Source: an uncultured Eubacteriales bacterium (GTDB lineage: Bacteria; Bacillota; Clostridia; Lachnospirales; Lachnospiraceae). Taken from it: a DNA stretch of 64,000 nucleotides. The position numbers were made by a program, and so were the translations under genes. Each line of letters begins with the position of its first letter. Positions within the stretch are counted from its first letter, which is position 1. A model generated the notes under the pieces. The model saw only the letters and a program-made list of their open reading frames with translations, did not search any database and was not told the origin of the DNA. Of this stretch, positions 27,991 through 38,941 are shown piece by piece. The DNA lies in assembly GCA_900314525.1 (NCBI GenBank), contig OMVN01000005.1:25919-89918 (forward strand), in the 5' to 3' direction.

Positions 27991-29265
27991 ATGAGTATTA
28001 TTTTAGCATTAATAATTTTTAGTGTAATGGTGTTATTTCATGAATTTGGACATTTTCTTCTTGCAAAGAAAAATGGTATTGGTGTTACGGAATTTTCGCT
28101 AGGAATGGGACCAAGAATAGCTAGTTTTGTAAAAGGCGAGACAAGATATTCCTGGAAACTTATACCATTTGGCGGTTCATGTATAATGGTTGGAGAAGAT
28201 TTAGATGATAAGAGTGAAAATGCATTTAATTCTAAATCTGTTTGGGCACGAATTTCCGTTGTTGCAGCTGGACCTATTTTTAATTTCCTGCTGGCTTTTG
28301 TATTGGCAATAGTATATATTGCCATGATTGGATATGATAAGTGCAGTGTTGTAAATTTAAATGAGAGTTATAAATCAGTTCAGGATTCAGGAATACAAAA
28401 AGGTGATGTGATTACTGAATATGATGGAGAAAAAATAGTAATATACAGGGACTTATGGCTCTATCAATTTGTAAATAAACCTACATATAAGCCGATTGTA
28501 ATAAAATATATACATGATGGAAAAAAACAGACAGCCACTGTAACACCTACAAAATATTACAGCCTTGGTATTTCTTATTATGCTGATAAAAATCCTTCGA
28601 CAGTTGGAATAACAAAAGACAGCGCTGTTTATAAAGCAGGCTTAAGGGATAATGATATAGTTACAGAAATAGATGGAAACTCTATTGAAACTGGTATGGA
28701 TATAAGTAATTATCTTAAGAAGAATCCATTAGATGGTAGTGAGATTAGTCTGAAAATTACACGAGATGGAAAAGAATTTGAATATAATGTAAAACCACAA
28801 AGTGGAGGATATGCACTTGGGATTGATTGCGGAGAGTACGTAAAAGGAACTCCACTTCAGGTTTTAAGATATAGTTTTACTGAACTCAGATATGATATTC
28901 AGGCAACATTTACGGGATTTAAGATGCTGTTTACAGGAAAGGCAAGCAGAAATGATGTATCAGGTCCTGTTGGAATTGTAAAGGTTGTAGGTGATTCTTA
29001 TGAACAGACAAAAAGTTATGGCTTTAAATATGTATTCCTTCAAATGATATATTTAATAATTGTTTTGAGTGTGAATCTTGGTGTTGTTAATCTGTTTCCT
29101 TTCCCTGCTCTGGATGGTGGAAGACTTGTATTTCTGTTTATTGAGGCAGTCAGGGGAAAACCAGTGCCAAGAGATAAGGAAGCAATTGTTCATTTTGCAG
29201 GAATGGTTATTCTTATGTTATTAATGGTGCTTATTCTATTTAATGATGTAACAAAGTTTTTTTAG
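27991..29265 (+). CDS. rseP: Site-2 protease RseP/RasP-type zinc metalloprotease
   Basis: 424-residue intramembrane protease that cuts anti-sigma factors and leftover signal peptides. Zinc motif HEFGH at 17-21 in the first membrane helix, LGMGPRIASF then IPFGG, a PDZ region in about 170-270, and the second active-site motif FPFPALDGGRL in a C-terminal helix. It lies between dxr and ispG, the usual Firmicutes order. Confidence 0.93.
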   Translation: MSIILALIIFSVMVLFHEFGHFLLAKKNGIGVTEFSLGMGPRIASFVKGETRYSWKLIPFGGSCIMVGEDLDDKSENAFNSKSVWARISVVAAGPIFNFLLAFVLAIVYIAMIGYDKCSVVNLNESYKSVQDSGIQKGDVITEYDGEKIVIYRDLWLYQFVNKPTYKPIVIKYIHDGKKQTATVTPTKYYSLGISYYADKNPSTVGITKDSAVYKAGLRDNDIVTEIDGNSIETGMDISNYLKKNPLDGSEISLKITRDGKEFEYNVKPQSGGYALGIDCGEYVKGTPLQVLRYSFTELRYDIQATFTGFKMLFTGKASRNDVSGPVGIVKVVGDSYEQTKSYGFKYVFLQMIYLIIVLSVNLGVVNLFPFPALDGGRLVFLFIEAVRGKPVPRDKEAIVHFAGMVILMLLMVLILFNDVTKFF

Positions 29266-29288
29266 CATGAAATGAGAGGGTATTTAAT

Positions 29289-30344
29289 ATGTATCGTGAT
29301 AATACAAAAGTTATAAAAATAGGAAATAAAGTAATTGGTGGAGGAAACAATATATTAATTCAGTCTATGACTAACACAAAGACTGAGGACGTGGAGGCAA
29401 CTGTAAATCAGATAAAGGAACTTACAGTTGCGGGCTGCGATATTATAAGATGTGCGGTGCCAACAATGGAGGCAGCTAAAGCAATCAGCGAGATAAAGAA
29501 ACAGATTAGTATTCCTCTCGTTGCAGATATTCATTTTGATTATAAACTTGCAATTGCATCAATAGAAAATGGAGCAGATAAAATCCGCATTAATCCCGGA
29601 AATATTGGAAGTATAGAAAAAGTAAAGGCAGTTGTAGATGCAGCTAAAGAGAGAAATATACCTATCAGAGTTGGAGTTAACAGTGGTTCGCTCGAAAAAG
29701 ATATAATTGAAAAATACGGTCATGTAACTGCTGATGGTATAGTTGAGAGTGCATTAAACAAAGTTAAACTTATAGAGGACTTAGGATATGATAATTTGGT
29801 TATCAGTATTAAATCTTCAGATGTATTAATGTGTGTAAAGGCACATGAACTTATTTCAGAGAAGACTAATTATCCGCTTCACGTTGGAATAACAGAATCT
29901 GGTACATTATATTCTGGTAATATAAAGTCTTCTGTTGGGCTTGGAATTATACTTCATGAAGGAATAGGTGATACAATCAGAGTTTCCTTAACAGGAGATC
30001 CTGTAGAAGAGATAAGAACTGCTAATCTAATACTTAAAACATTAGGTCTTAGAAAAGGCGGAATTAGTCTCGTTTCATGCCCTACATGTGGCAGAACTCA
30101 GATTGACTTGATTTCACTGGCAAATAAAGCAGAAAAAATAGTTGAGAAGTACAATGCAGATATAAAAGTTGCAGTTATGGGATGTGCAGTTAATGGTCCT
30201 GGCGAAGCAAAAGAAGCTGATCTTGGAATAGCTGGAGGAAAAGGTGAAGGCCTTATTATTAAAAAAGGTGAAATAATCAGGAAAGTACCAGAAGAAGATT
30301 TGCTGTCTGAATTTGAAAAAGAATTACAGACAATGTGTAAGTAG
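29289..30344 (+). CDS. ispG: 4-hydroxy-3-methylbut-2-enyl diphosphate synthase IspG
   Basis: [4Fe-4S] enzyme of the MEP pathway acting on methylerythritol cyclodiphosphate. 351 residues: TIM-barrel part with [33 protein letters not shown] and IRINPGNIG, then the cluster ligands in SCPTCGRTQ and [19 protein letters not shown] stands before the ATG. It is followed by polC after 24 bases. Confidence 0.95.
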   Translation: MYRDNTKVIKIGNKVIGGGNNILIQSMTNTKTEDVEATVNQIKELTVAGCDIIRCAVPTMEAAKAISEIKKQISIPLVADIHFDYKLAIASIENGADKIRINPGNIGSIEKVKAVVDAAKERNIPIRVGVNSGSLEKDIIEKYGHVTADGIVESALNKVKLIEDLGYDNLVISIKSSDVLMCVKAHELISEKTNYPLHVGITESGTLYSGNIKSSVGLGIILHEGIGDTIRVSLTGDPVEEIRTANLILKTLGLRKGGISLVSCPTCGRTQIDLISLANKAEKIVEKYNADIKVAVMGCAVNGPGEAKEADLGIAGGKGEGLIIKKGEIIRKVPEEDLLSEFEKELQTMCK

Positions 30345-30368
30345 CCACTAGTTGAAAGGTTGATATAA

Positions 30369-33300
30369 GTGGAAGAAAAAAACTTTTTGGATGTATTTAC
30401 AGAATTAAAAAATGATAAGTTTATATCCTCATCATTTAATGATGTTTTAGTAAAGAGAATTGTAAATAATAAATCGAAAAACCTTATAAGGGTATATATA
30501 AAAAGTTCCAGGTTAATACATAAAAATGACATTTATAAGGCAGAGATTGCCATATCACGATTATTAGGCGGGATTAGAGTTAAAATTATAGAAAGTTTTA
30601 ATCTGTCCAGCCAGTATAATAGCGAAAATCTGTTTAATATGTATAAGGACAGTATTTTTATAGAATTAAATAATCATAGTCCTCTTGAATACAGTATGCT
30701 TAAGAAAGCCAGAATATCGTTTAATGATGATATTATGATGGTAAAAATGGATGATTCAATTATTTCAGAGGAGAAATCAAAAGAATTAAAACGAATTTTG
30801 GAGAAAATATTTAACGAAAGATGTGGCGTCATTACAGAGGTCAGATTCGATTTTGTAGAAAATAACAAAAGAAAATTCAAAGAATATAATGAAATTAAGC
30901 TTAAACAAGAAGTTGAGGCTATTGTTTCGAATATAACATATGACATAAAAGACATTGGAACTAATGAGGAGACTAAATCATCAGTAAATTCCGCTTCACA
31001 GACATCAAAATCCGATAATAGCAGAAATGATAACTTTGTTAAACAGGGTGCTAGAAAGTCTTACTCCAAACCATTTAAGAGTTCTGATAACCCAGATGTT
31101 ATATATGGAAGGTATTTTGATGGACAATCTATAGACATTAGTGAAATTCAGGGAGATATGGGTGATGTCATAGTACGTGGACAGATAATTGATATTGAAC
31201 AACGTGAAATAAGGGGAGAAAAGACAATTGTAAGTACTGTAATTACAGATTTTACAGATTCCATCGTTGTAAAATTCTTTATGCAGAATGATAAACTAGA
31301 TGAATTGTTTGCTAACGTGAAAGTAGGTGCTTTTATTAAAGTAAGTGGTCCTGCCAGATATGATAAATTTGACAATGATATAAGTATAAGTTCTGTTTAT
31401 GGTGCAATTAAAATTAATGATTTTACAGTGAAAAGGGTAGATACAAGTCCTGAAAAACGTGTTGAACTACATTGTCATACTAAACTCAGTGACATGGATG
31501 GTGTAGCTGATGTAAAAGACCTTATAAAAAGAGCAAAAGACTGGGGACATACATCCCTTGCTATTACTGACCACGGAGTAGTTCAGGGATTTACGGAAGC
31601 CTGGCATGCATTACAGAAATTAGAGGGTAAATTCAGTTTTAAGGAACCTTTTGATTTCAAGATGATATATGGTGTTGAAGCTTACTTGGTAGATGATTTA
31701 AAGAAAGTTGTAACAAATTCTGCCGGACAGTCTTTGAATTCTTCGTATGTTATTTTTGACTTGGAAACCACAGGTTTTAGTCCAGAACTAAATAATATTA
31801 TTGAAATTGGTGCGGTAAAGGTTAAAGATGGTAAGATAATAGACAGGTTTTCTGCTTTTGTAAATCCAAAGGAACCTATTCCATTCAGGATAGAACAACT
31901 TACAGGTATAAATGATGGTATGGTTATTAATGCACCTGGAATTGAAACTGTTCTACCAGAATTTCTTGATTTTTCAAAAGACTGCGTAATGGTTGCGCAT
32001 AATGCTGATTTTGATACTAGTTTTATAATAAAAAAGGCCCATTTGCTTGGTTTAAAACCAGAATTTACAATTGTAGATACTGTTTCTATGGCAAGAATAC
32101 TCCTTCCACAGTTAAACAGATTCAAACTTGATACAGTTGCTAAAGCACTTAATATCTCTCTTGAAAATCATCACAGGGCTGTTGATGATGCTGAATGCAC
32201 TGCATATATTTTCTTGAAATTTGCGGAAATGCTTAAAACAATGGACGTGTATGATCTAGATGGTCTTAATAATATGGCTGATAGCAAGGAAGAGAGAATA
32301 ATGAAACTTCCAACTCATCACGCTATTATTATTGCATTAAATGAAGTTGGACGAGTACATTTGTATGAACTGGTATCTAATTCTAATATTAAATATTATC
32401 ATAAACAGCCAAGAATCCCTAAGAGTGACTTTTTAAAACATCGAGAAGGTCTGATAATTGGCTCTGCATGTGAAGCGGGAGAACTTTATCAGGCAATAAT
32501 AGGAGGAAGAAGTGACGAGGAAATTGCCAGACTTGTAGAGTTTTATGACTATCTGGAAATTCAGCCAATTGGAAATAATGAATTTATGTTAGAGAGTGAT
32601 AAATTTGCTCAGACAACAAAAGAGGATTTACAGGAAATAAACAGAAAAATAGTAAAGCTGGGAGAACAGTTTAATAAAATGGTTGTTGCAACCTGTGACG
32701 TGCATTTTCTTGACCCTCAGGATGAGGTTTACAGAAGAATTATTATGGCAAATAAAGGATTTGATGATGCAGATAAACAGGCACCATTATACTTAAGGAC
32801 TACGGATGAAATGCTTGAAGAGTTTAAATATCTCGGTTCTGACAAAGCCTATGAGGTTGTTGTAACAAACACGAATAAAATTGCAGATATGGTTGAAAAT
32901 ATGTTTCCTGTATGTCCAGATAAATGTCCTCCAGTTATTGAAAATTCGGATCAGATTCTAAGAGATATCTGTTACAATACAGCACATTCTATGTACGGAG
33001 AAGAACTTCCTGAAATTGTTACAAATCGACTGGAAAAAGAACTTAATTCAATTATTTCTAATGGTTTTGCCGTTATGTACATTATTGCTCAGAAACTTGT
33101 ATGGAAATCAAATGAAGATGGATATCTTGTAGGATCACGAGGTTCTGTAGGATCATCTTTTGTTGCTACTATGGCTGGTATTACTGAAGTAAATCCACTG
33201 AGTCCCCATTACTATTGCAAAAAATGTCATTTTTATGATTTTGATTCAGATGAAGTGAAATCATATGGTGGAGGGTCTGGTTGTGATATGCCAGATAGAA

Positions 33301-34829
33301 AATGCCCTAATTGTGGCGAAGAACTTACAAAGGCTGGTTTCGACATTCCGTTTGAAACATTCCTGGGATTTAAAGGAAATAAGGAGCCCGATATTGATCT
33401 AAACTTCTCTGGAGAGTACCAGAGCAAAGCTCATGAATATACAGAAGTAATATTTGGAAAAGGACAGACATTTAGGGCTGGTACAATTGGTACTGTTGCT
33501 GAAAAAACAGCAGCTGGTTTTGTTTTGAAATATTGTGAGAAAAGAGATATAAAAAAGAGAAGATGCGAAGTAACTAGAATCGCAAAAGGCTGTACAGGGG
33601 TAAGACGTACTACAGGTCAGCATCCTGGTGGTATTATTGTTCTTCCAATCGGTCATAATATTAATACATTTACTCCAATACAACACCCTGCTAATGATAT
33701 GACAACCAAGACTGTTACAACACATTTTGATTATCATTCAATAGATCATAATCTTCTTAAACTTGATATTCTCGGACATGATGATCCTACTATGATAAGA
33801 ATGTTAGAGGATCTTACAGGAATAAATGCAAAAGATATTCCTCTCGATAATAAAGAAGTTATGTCTTTGTTTGCAGGTACTGATGCACTTCTTATAAAAC
33901 CTGAAGATATTGGAGGATGTCAGCTTGGATCCCTGGGTATACCAGAATTTGGTACAGACTTCGTTATTCAGATGCTTATGGATACCAAACCTAAGACTTT
34001 CTCCGATTTAGTTCGTATTTCAGGTCTTTCTCATGGAACTGATGTGTGGTTGAATAATGCACAGTATTATATAAGTACTGGAGATGCAACTATTTCTACT
34101 GCAATCTGTACCCGTGATGATATCATGATTTATCTGATTTCTAAAGGTCTTGAGTCAGAGCAGTCATTTACTATAATGGAATCAGTCAGAAAAGGAAAGG
34201 GTCTAAAGCCTGAATGGATTGAGGAAATGAAGAAACATGATGTACCTGACTGGTATATTGAATCATGTAAGAAGATTAAGTATATGTTCCCTAAAGCACA
34301 TGCAGCCGCATATGTTATGATGGCATACAGAATTGCATATTTTAAGGTGTTTTATCCTCTGGCTTATTATGCAGCATATTTCAGTATCAGAGCAAAGGCA
34401 TTTGATTATGCTCATATGTGTATGGGTAGAGAACGTCTAGAATACTATATTGCCGATTTTAAAAAGAGAAAAGAAACTGGAGAGCTCTCAAATAAAGAAG
34501 AAGATATGCTTAGTGATATGCATCTTGTTCAGGAGATGTACGCAAGGGGACTAGAATTTGCAAAGATAGATTTGTATAAAGCAGCTGCTCATAAGTTTCT
34601 GATTATAGATGGAAAACTTATGCCTGCTTTTAGTACAATTGATGGAATGGGGGACAAAGCTGCAGAAATGTTAGTTGATGCCGCAGCTAATGGAAGATTT
34701 TTGTCAAAAGATGATTTAAGAAACAGGTCTAAGTTAAGCAAAACACTTATTGATACAATGACTGATCTTAAAATAATCGACGATTTGCCACAATCAGATC
34801 AGATCTCATTATTTGATCTGATAAGCTAG
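30369..34829 (+). CDS. polC: DNA polymerase III PolC-type alpha subunit
   Basis: Replicative polymerase of low-G+C Firmicutes. 1486 residues in the PolC order: N-terminal domain, OB fold (about 235-340), first PHP part beginning VELHCHTKLSDMDG (about 363), the inserted 3'-5' exonuclease YVIFDLETTGFSPELNNIIE (about 460) with DDAECTAY, the rest of PHP, then the polymerase core with GSRGSVGSSFVATMAG, PDIDLNFSGEYQ and GIIVLP. A zinc-binding YCKKCHF/CPNCGEEL pair lies in the palm region. GTG 30369 has GAAAGG ahead. It is last or next to last in the operon. Confidence 0.97.
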   Translation: MEEKNFLDVFTELKNDKFISSSFNDVLVKRIVNNKSKNLIRVYIKSSRLIHKNDIYKAEIAISRLLGGIRVKIIESFNLSSQYNSENLFNMYKDSIFIELNNHSPLEYSMLKKARISFNDDIMMVKMDDSIISEEKSKELKRILEKIFNERCGVITEVRFDFVENNKRKFKEYNEIKLKQEVEAIVSNITYDIKDIGTNEETKSSVNSASQTSKSDNSRNDNFVKQGARKSYSKPFKSSDNPDVIYGRYFDGQSIDISEIQGDMGDVIVRGQIIDIEQREIRGEKTIVSTVITDFTDSIVVKFFMQNDKLDELFANVKVGAFIKVSGPARYDKFDNDISISSVYGAIKINDFTVKRVDTSPEKRVELHCHTKLSDMDGVADVKDLIKRAKDWGHTSLAITDHGVVQGFTEAWHALQKLEGKFSFKEPFDFKMIYGVEAYLVDDLKKVVTNSAGQSLNSSYVIFDLETTGFSPELNNIIEIGAVKVKDGKIIDRFSAFVNPKEPIPFRIEQLTGINDGMVINAPGIETVLPEFLDFSKDCVMVAHNADFDTSFIIKKAHLLGLKPEFTIVDTVSMARILLPQLNRFKLDTVAKALNISLENHHRAVDDAECTAYIFLKFAEMLKTMDVYDLDGLNNMADSKEERIMKLPTHHAIIIALNEVGRVHLYELVSNSNIKYYHKQPRIPKSDFLKHREGLIIGSACEAGELYQAIIGGRSDEEIARLVEFYDYLEIQPIGNNEFMLESDKFAQTTKEDLQEINRKIVKLGEQFNKMVVATCDVHFLDPQDEVYRRIIMANKGFDDADKQAPLYLRTTDEMLEEFKYLGSDKAYEVVVTNTNKIADMVENMFPVCPDKCPPVIENSDQILRDICYNTAHSMYGEELPEIVTNRLEKELNSIISNGFAVMYIIAQKLVWKSNEDGYLVGSRGSVGSSFVATMAGITEVNPLSPHYYCKKCHFYDFDSDEVKSYGGGSGCDMPDRKCPNCGEELTKAGFDIPFETFLGFKGNKEPDIDLNFSGEYQSKAHEYTEVIFGKGQTFRAGTIGTVAEKTAAGFVLKYCEKRDIKKRRCEVTRIAKGCTGVRRTTGQHPGGIIVLPIGHNINTFTPIQHPANDMTTKTVTTHFDYHSIDHNLLKLDILGHDDPTMIRMLEDLTGINAKDIPLDNKEVMSLFAGTDALLIKPEDIGGCQLGSLGIPEFGTDFVIQMLMDTKPKTFSDLVRISGLSHGTDVWLNNAQYYISTGDATISTAICTRDDIMIYLISKGLESEQSFTIMESVRKGKGLKPEWIEEMKKHDVPDWYIESCKKIKYMFPKAHAAAYVMMAYRIAYFKVFYPLAYYAAYFSIRAKAFDYAHMCMGRERLEYYIADFKKRKETGELSNKEEDMLSDMHLVQEMYARGLEFAKIDLYKAAAHKFLIIDGKLMPAFSTIDGMGDKAAEMLVDAAANGRFLSKDDLRNRSKLSKTLIDTMTDLKIIDDLPQSDQISLFDLIS

Positions 34830-34851
34830 AAATGTCAGGAGTGTTTTTATT

Positions 34852-35613
34852 ATGGTAATTAAATATTTTATGATACTAGGTTTTTTGTTTTTTATTGGAA
34901 GCCTGACAGGGTGGGGGCTGGAAGTTTTTTACAGACGTTTTTTTTCGGCAGCTAATCCTGAGAGAAAATGGATTAATCCAGGATTTTTGACAGGACCATA
35001 CCTGCCGCTATATGGATTTAGTTTATGTGCATTGTACATACTTGCACACCTAAAAACAGATTTTATTAATAACAGATTTCTGGCAAAATTAGTACTGTTT
35101 ATTTTTATGGCTGTTGTTGTTACTGTTATTGAATTTATTGCTGGACTTATATTTATCAGGAAAATGAAGATAAAACTGTGGGATTATGACAATGAATGGG
35201 GTAATATACTTGGAATTATATGTCCTAAATACACTTTTTTCTGGGCGTTACTAAGTGCAATTTATTATTTTCTTATTCATCCACATATTCTCAGTTCGTT
35301 ATCTTGGTTGGCAAGACATTTAGGTTTTTGCTTTGTAATGGGATTTTTCTACGGAGTGTTTGCTATTGATGTTTGGTATTCAATGAATATGCTTAGTAGA
35401 ATTAAGAAATTTGCAGACGATAACCAGATTATTGTAAGATATGAATACTTAAAGTCATCAATTAGAGCGAGAAGTGATGAACTTAAGGAGAGGAGCAGTT
35501 TCTTTTTTGCATTTGTATCGGAAAAGGTTCCACTTGCAGATAACCTGAAAATATATTTGGAAAAAGAGCAGCAGAGATTTGAAAAATTAAAAGATAATCT
35601 TTCTAGAAAATAA
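34852..35613 (+). CDS. CmpB-type (putative ABC-transporter type IV) membrane protein
   Basis: 253 residues with about five membrane helices and a charged C-terminal coiled coil. SLTGWGLEVFYRRFFSA then WINPGFLTGPYLPLYGFS and LWDYDNEWGN are the recognisable motifs of a Lachnospiraceae-rich membrane family labelled ABC_trans_CmpB in Pfam; no experimentally proven role is known to me. It begins 22 bases after polC with AGGAG ahead, so it is probably co-transcribed. A bidirectional terminator follows. Confidence 0.65.
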   Translation: MVIKYFMILGFLFFIGSLTGWGLEVFYRRFFSAANPERKWINPGFLTGPYLPLYGFSLCALYILAHLKTDFINNRFLAKLVLFIFMAVVVTVIEFIAGLIFIRKMKIKLWDYDNEWGNILGIICPKYTFFWALLSAIYYFLIHPHILSSLSWLARHLGFCFVMGFFYGVFAIDVWYSMNMLSRIKKFADDNQIIVRYEYLKSSIRARSDELKERSSFFFAFVSEKVPLADNLKIYLEKEQQRFEKLKDNLSRK

Positions 35614-35644
35614 ATTAATATATATAAGATATAATTGTTAATTG

Positions 35645-35685
35645 CAAAAAAAAAGAAGGTCTCTTATTGAGACCTTCTTTTTTTA
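35645..35685. terminator. Bidirectional terminator between convergent genes
   Basis: Arms AAAGAAGGTCTC/GAGACCTTCTTT at 35652-35663 and 35669-35680, five-base loop, flanked by A and T tracts. Confidence 0.92.
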
Positions 35686-35694
35686 GTACAGGAA

Positions 35695-38127
35695 TTATTG
35701 ACCTTCCTGTGTATTGTTTTGATTTGATTTGCTATCTTTTTCTTTATTTGCAGGCTTTGGATTTTTTGATCCACCATGAACATTACAGTAAGCAGTTGGA
35801 ACAGTACCATTTGCAAAGTAATCAGTTACTATAGGACATCCAGAAAGTGCAAGTTTACCTGTTGATGCACATACCTGTTTTTCAACAACACTGTCTGGTT
35901 TTGGAAAACCTTTATCTTCCGTGTAACCTTTCTCGGCATCAATTCTTGTCATAATCTTACTCCATAACTTCTCGTGAACTGTACCATAGTTTGTTAACGG
36001 AGAATTCTCATCATACCCAAGCCAGATAGCAGCAGTAAGATATGGTGTATATCCAGCAAACCATAAGTCATTATCGTCCTGAGTTGTACCGGTTTTTCCA
36101 GCTACACTCATTCCATTTACTGCACATGCTTTACCAGTACCCTTTGTAACGACATCCTGCATTGCGTTAGTTAATAGCCAAGCAGTGGAATCTTTTAAAA
36201 CCTGTCTTGTAGCAGGAGCAGCTTCTAGTAATACTTTGCCATTGTGATCTAAAACTTTTGAGTAATAAACAGGCTCAGTATAATTTCCATCATTTGCGAT
36301 TGTAGCATATGCTGCACACAATTCAATATTCTTTACACCGTGTGTAATACCACCAAGTGCAAGAGGCTGATTTATATCACTTACAACAGTTCCGTCAGCA
36401 AGCGTTTCGCTGTCTACAACAGTTGAAATACCAAAGTTTTGTACATATTGGAAACCAAGTTCTGGTGTAATTTCTGTAAGAAGTTTAACTGTTACAACGT
36501 TCATAGAATCGTAAATACCTTGTCTGAGCGTAGAAGCACCTCTGTAACTTTCTCCCCACCAGTTCTTTACTGGACGTCCATTGTCATATTTAAATGGTGC
36601 ATCAACAATAGTAGAAGAGAGTGTATATCCTGCTGAATCCAGGGCAGGAGCATAAGCTGCTAATACTTTAAAACAAGAACCTGGCTGCCTTGTTGTATTT
36701 GCTGCTCTGTTAAGAGTAAGACTTCCAGTTTTTTCACCTCGTCCGCCGACCATTGCTTTTACATAACCTGTTCTCTGGTCCATTACAGTAAATGAAGACT
36801 GAGGCTGAATTGTATATTCTTTGTTTTCGTCAAGTTCAACATCGCCTTCCTTTAAATATTCCTGTTTAAATTTAAGGATATCTGCTTCGCAGTTATCAGT
36901 ATTTCTGAAAATTAATTTATATCCTGGATTGTTTAAAATAACTTTGTTGTAATATTCAAGATCAACGTCTGAATAATTCTGTACAGTTCCGTCTGCTTTC
37001 TGAATTGACCATGCCCAGTTCAGAGAATACGAAATAGGTATAGGATAATTAGAAGGATCATTTATTTCCTGATCACAAATTGCCTGTATTGTAGAATCCT
37101 GTGTGGTGTAAATACTTAATCCGCCACCAAATAATACATTGTAAGCCTGTGTTTGTGTATAACCTTTCTGTTCCTGTAAATCCTGCATTATCTCTTCAAT
37201 CAGTTCGTCTTCAAAATAAGTATAAGGAGAAGATTCTGTCTGAGTCTGTACATTAACTGACTGTATTCTAGAATAAACATCATCGTTAATTGCTTCTTCA
37301 TATTCTGCTTCAGTAATATGTCCATTTTTTTTCATATTTCTTAAAACTTTAGCTCTTCTGACAGCATTTTTGTCAGGGTGTGTAATTGGATTTAACTGGG
37401 TAGGACTTTGAGTAATAGCAGCTATGCAGGCACTTTCTGAAATGTTTAATTCAGAGGCGTTCTTGTTGAAATATCTTTTTGCAGCTGACTGTACTCCTAG
37501 ACAGTTAGAACCAAGGTTAATTGTATTTAAATAACTCTGAAGTATATTTAATTTGGTTGTTGTCTTTTCAAGCTGAAGAGCAAGATACTGTTCCTGGAAC
37601 TTTCTTTTGAAAAGTGATCCGTATGATGATTCCTGGCCTCCGTTTTCAAATACATTATTTTTCAGAATCTGCTGTGTGATAGTACTGGCACCTTCAGAAA
37701 AATTTTTGTTTTTAATTGCAACAAAACCAGCACGGATAATACCTTTCAAGTCTATTCCGTTATGTTCCATAAATCTTTCATCCTCGATGTCGATGAAAGC
37801 ATACTGAAGACATTTTGGCATTTCTTCAATAGAAATTTCCTGTCTGTTTGCACCTGACTTTAATAGAGTTGTCATCAGATTGCCATCGCTGTCATAAACA
37901 TTTGTAGAATAACCCGTTGGAGTTACGTTTAATGTTTCGATGTCTGGGGCAGAATTAATCATGCCCTTCAGCATTCCAATACCAGTAAATCCTATAATTA
38001 CAAATATAAGAAGTATTAGATACAGTGAGAATTTCAGACATCCCATGAAAAATCCTGTAATACGTTTTGACTTCTTGGATTTCAAATCCTTTCTTTTTTG
38101 TGTTACTTTGCTATATGAAAAATTCAT
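35695..38127 (-). CDS. Class A penicillin-binding protein (PBP1A type)
   Basis: Bifunctional peptidoglycan transglycosylase and transpeptidase, 810 residues. A basic N-terminus and one membrane helix (about 32-52) are followed by the GT51 domain with DIEDERFMEHNGIDLKG and STITQQILKNN. The transpeptidase has SxxK at GSCFK (Ser484), SMN at YDSMNVV, and KTGTT. The Gln/Asn-rich tail (NKEKDSKSNQNN) is disordered. GGAGG precedes ATG 38127. It is monocistronic and faces yigZ across a shared upstream region. Confidence 0.94.
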   Translation of the reverse strand: MNFSYSKVTQKRKDLKSKKSKRITGFFMGCLKFSLYLILLIFVIIGFTGIGMLKGMINSAPDIETLNVTPTGYSTNVYDSDGNLMTTLLKSGANRQEISIEEMPKCLQYAFIDIEDERFMEHNGIDLKGIIRAGFVAIKNKNFSEGASTITQQILKNNVFENGGQESSYGSLFKRKFQEQYLALQLEKTTTKLNILQSYLNTINLGSNCLGVQSAAKRYFNKNASELNISESACIAAITQSPTQLNPITHPDKNAVRRAKVLRNMKKNGHITEAEYEEAINDDVYSRIQSVNVQTQTESSPYTYFEDELIEEIMQDLQEQKGYTQTQAYNVLFGGGLSIYTTQDSTIQAICDQEINDPSNYPIPISYSLNWAWSIQKADGTVQNYSDVDLEYYNKVILNNPGYKLIFRNTDNCEADILKFKQEYLKEGDVELDENKEYTIQPQSSFTVMDQRTGYVKAMVGGRGEKTGSLTLNRAANTTRQPGSCFKVLAAYAPALDSAGYTLSSTIVDAPFKYDNGRPVKNWWGESYRGASTLRQGIYDSMNVVTVKLLTEITPELGFQYVQNFGISTVVDSETLADGTVVSDINQPLALGGITHGVKNIELCAAYATIANDGNYTEPVYYSKVLDHNGKVLLEAAPATRQVLKDSTAWLLTNAMQDVVTKGTGKACAVNGMSVAGKTGTTQDDNDLWFAGYTPYLTAAIWLGYDENSPLTNYGTVHEKLWSKIMTRIDAEKGYTEDKGFPKPDSVVEKQVCASTGKLALSGCPIVTDYFANGTVPTAYCNVHGGSKNPKPANKEKDSKSNQNNTQEGQ

Positions 38128-38232
38128 AAAATTCCTCCAATCTATTCATAGACCTTTGTAATTATACCAAATTTATGCAGAATAATAAAGTTAAATTTGT
38201 TTTTAATATTATTAACAATAAGGTAATATTTA

Positions 38233-38261
38233 TTGAAAAATTGTAAAAAAAAAGATATAGT
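38233..38261 (+). promoter_or_regulatory. Promoter of the YigZ gene
   Basis: TTGAAA at 38233-38238, a 17-base spacer containing an A9 tract, and TATAGT at 38256-38261. Confidence 0.55.
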
Positions 38262-38302
38262 ATACTAATCAGTGATTTATAATATGAGATGGAGAGCGAT
38301 TG

Positions 38303-38938
38303 ATGGGAAAAAATATAGTAATAGAAAATGGATGTGGCGAAATTGTTGAAAAAAAATCAAGATTTATTGCTCATGTCAAATCTGTAAAAACTAAGGAAGA
38401 AGCACTAGAATATATTCAGGAAATGAAGAAAAAATATTATGATGCCAGACATAACTGCATGGCTTACATAGTGGATGATGAAAAGAGATTTAGTGATGAT
38501 GGTGAGCCTTCAGGTACAGCTGGAAAACCAATCCTGGATATAATAGAGGGCAAAAACTTAACTAATGTTGTAGTTGTAGTTACAAGATATTTTGGAGGAA
38601 TTTTACTTGGAACAGGCGGACTTGTCAGAGCATATCAGAAATCTGCTATTGAAGGAATAAATAACTGCATTTTAGCCTCAATGTGCCACGGATATAAGTT
38701 TACTGTAAATACAGATTATAATGGTCTGGGAAAAATTAATTATCTAATATCTATTTCAGATGCAGATATAATTGATACAAGATATGATGCAGATGTCGCT
38801 ATTGATATTATAACAGAAGAAGAAAATATGAACGGTTTAATAAAGAAAATTACAGAACTGACTAACGGAAAAAGTATAATTTCAGATAAAATTGAGCTTG
38901 ATTATTATAAAAACGATAGTGGTGTAACTATTATTTAA
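38303..38938 (+). CDS. YigZ/IMPACT family protein
   Basis: About 211 residues: N-terminal UPF0029 domain with KKSRFIAHVKSV, DARHNCMAYI, FSDDGEPSGTAGKP and VVVVTRYFGGILLGTGGLVR, then a ferredoxin-like C-terminal DUF1949 region. Relatives are linked to translation control in eukaryotes (IMPACT); the bacterial function is unsettled. ATG 38303 has GGAG eight bases ahead. Its stop is three bases from the convergent receiver gene. Confidence 0.88.
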   Translation: MGKNIVIENGCGEIVEKKSRFIAHVKSVKTKEEALEYIQEMKKKYYDARHNCMAYIVDDEKRFSDDGEPSGTAGKPILDIIEGKNLTNVVVVVTRYFGGILLGTGGLVRAYQKSAIEGINNCILASMCHGYKFTVNTDYNGLGKINYLISISDADIIDTRYDADVAIDIITEEENMNGLIKKITELTNGKSIISDKIELDYYKNDSGVTII

Positions 38939-38941
38939 AAA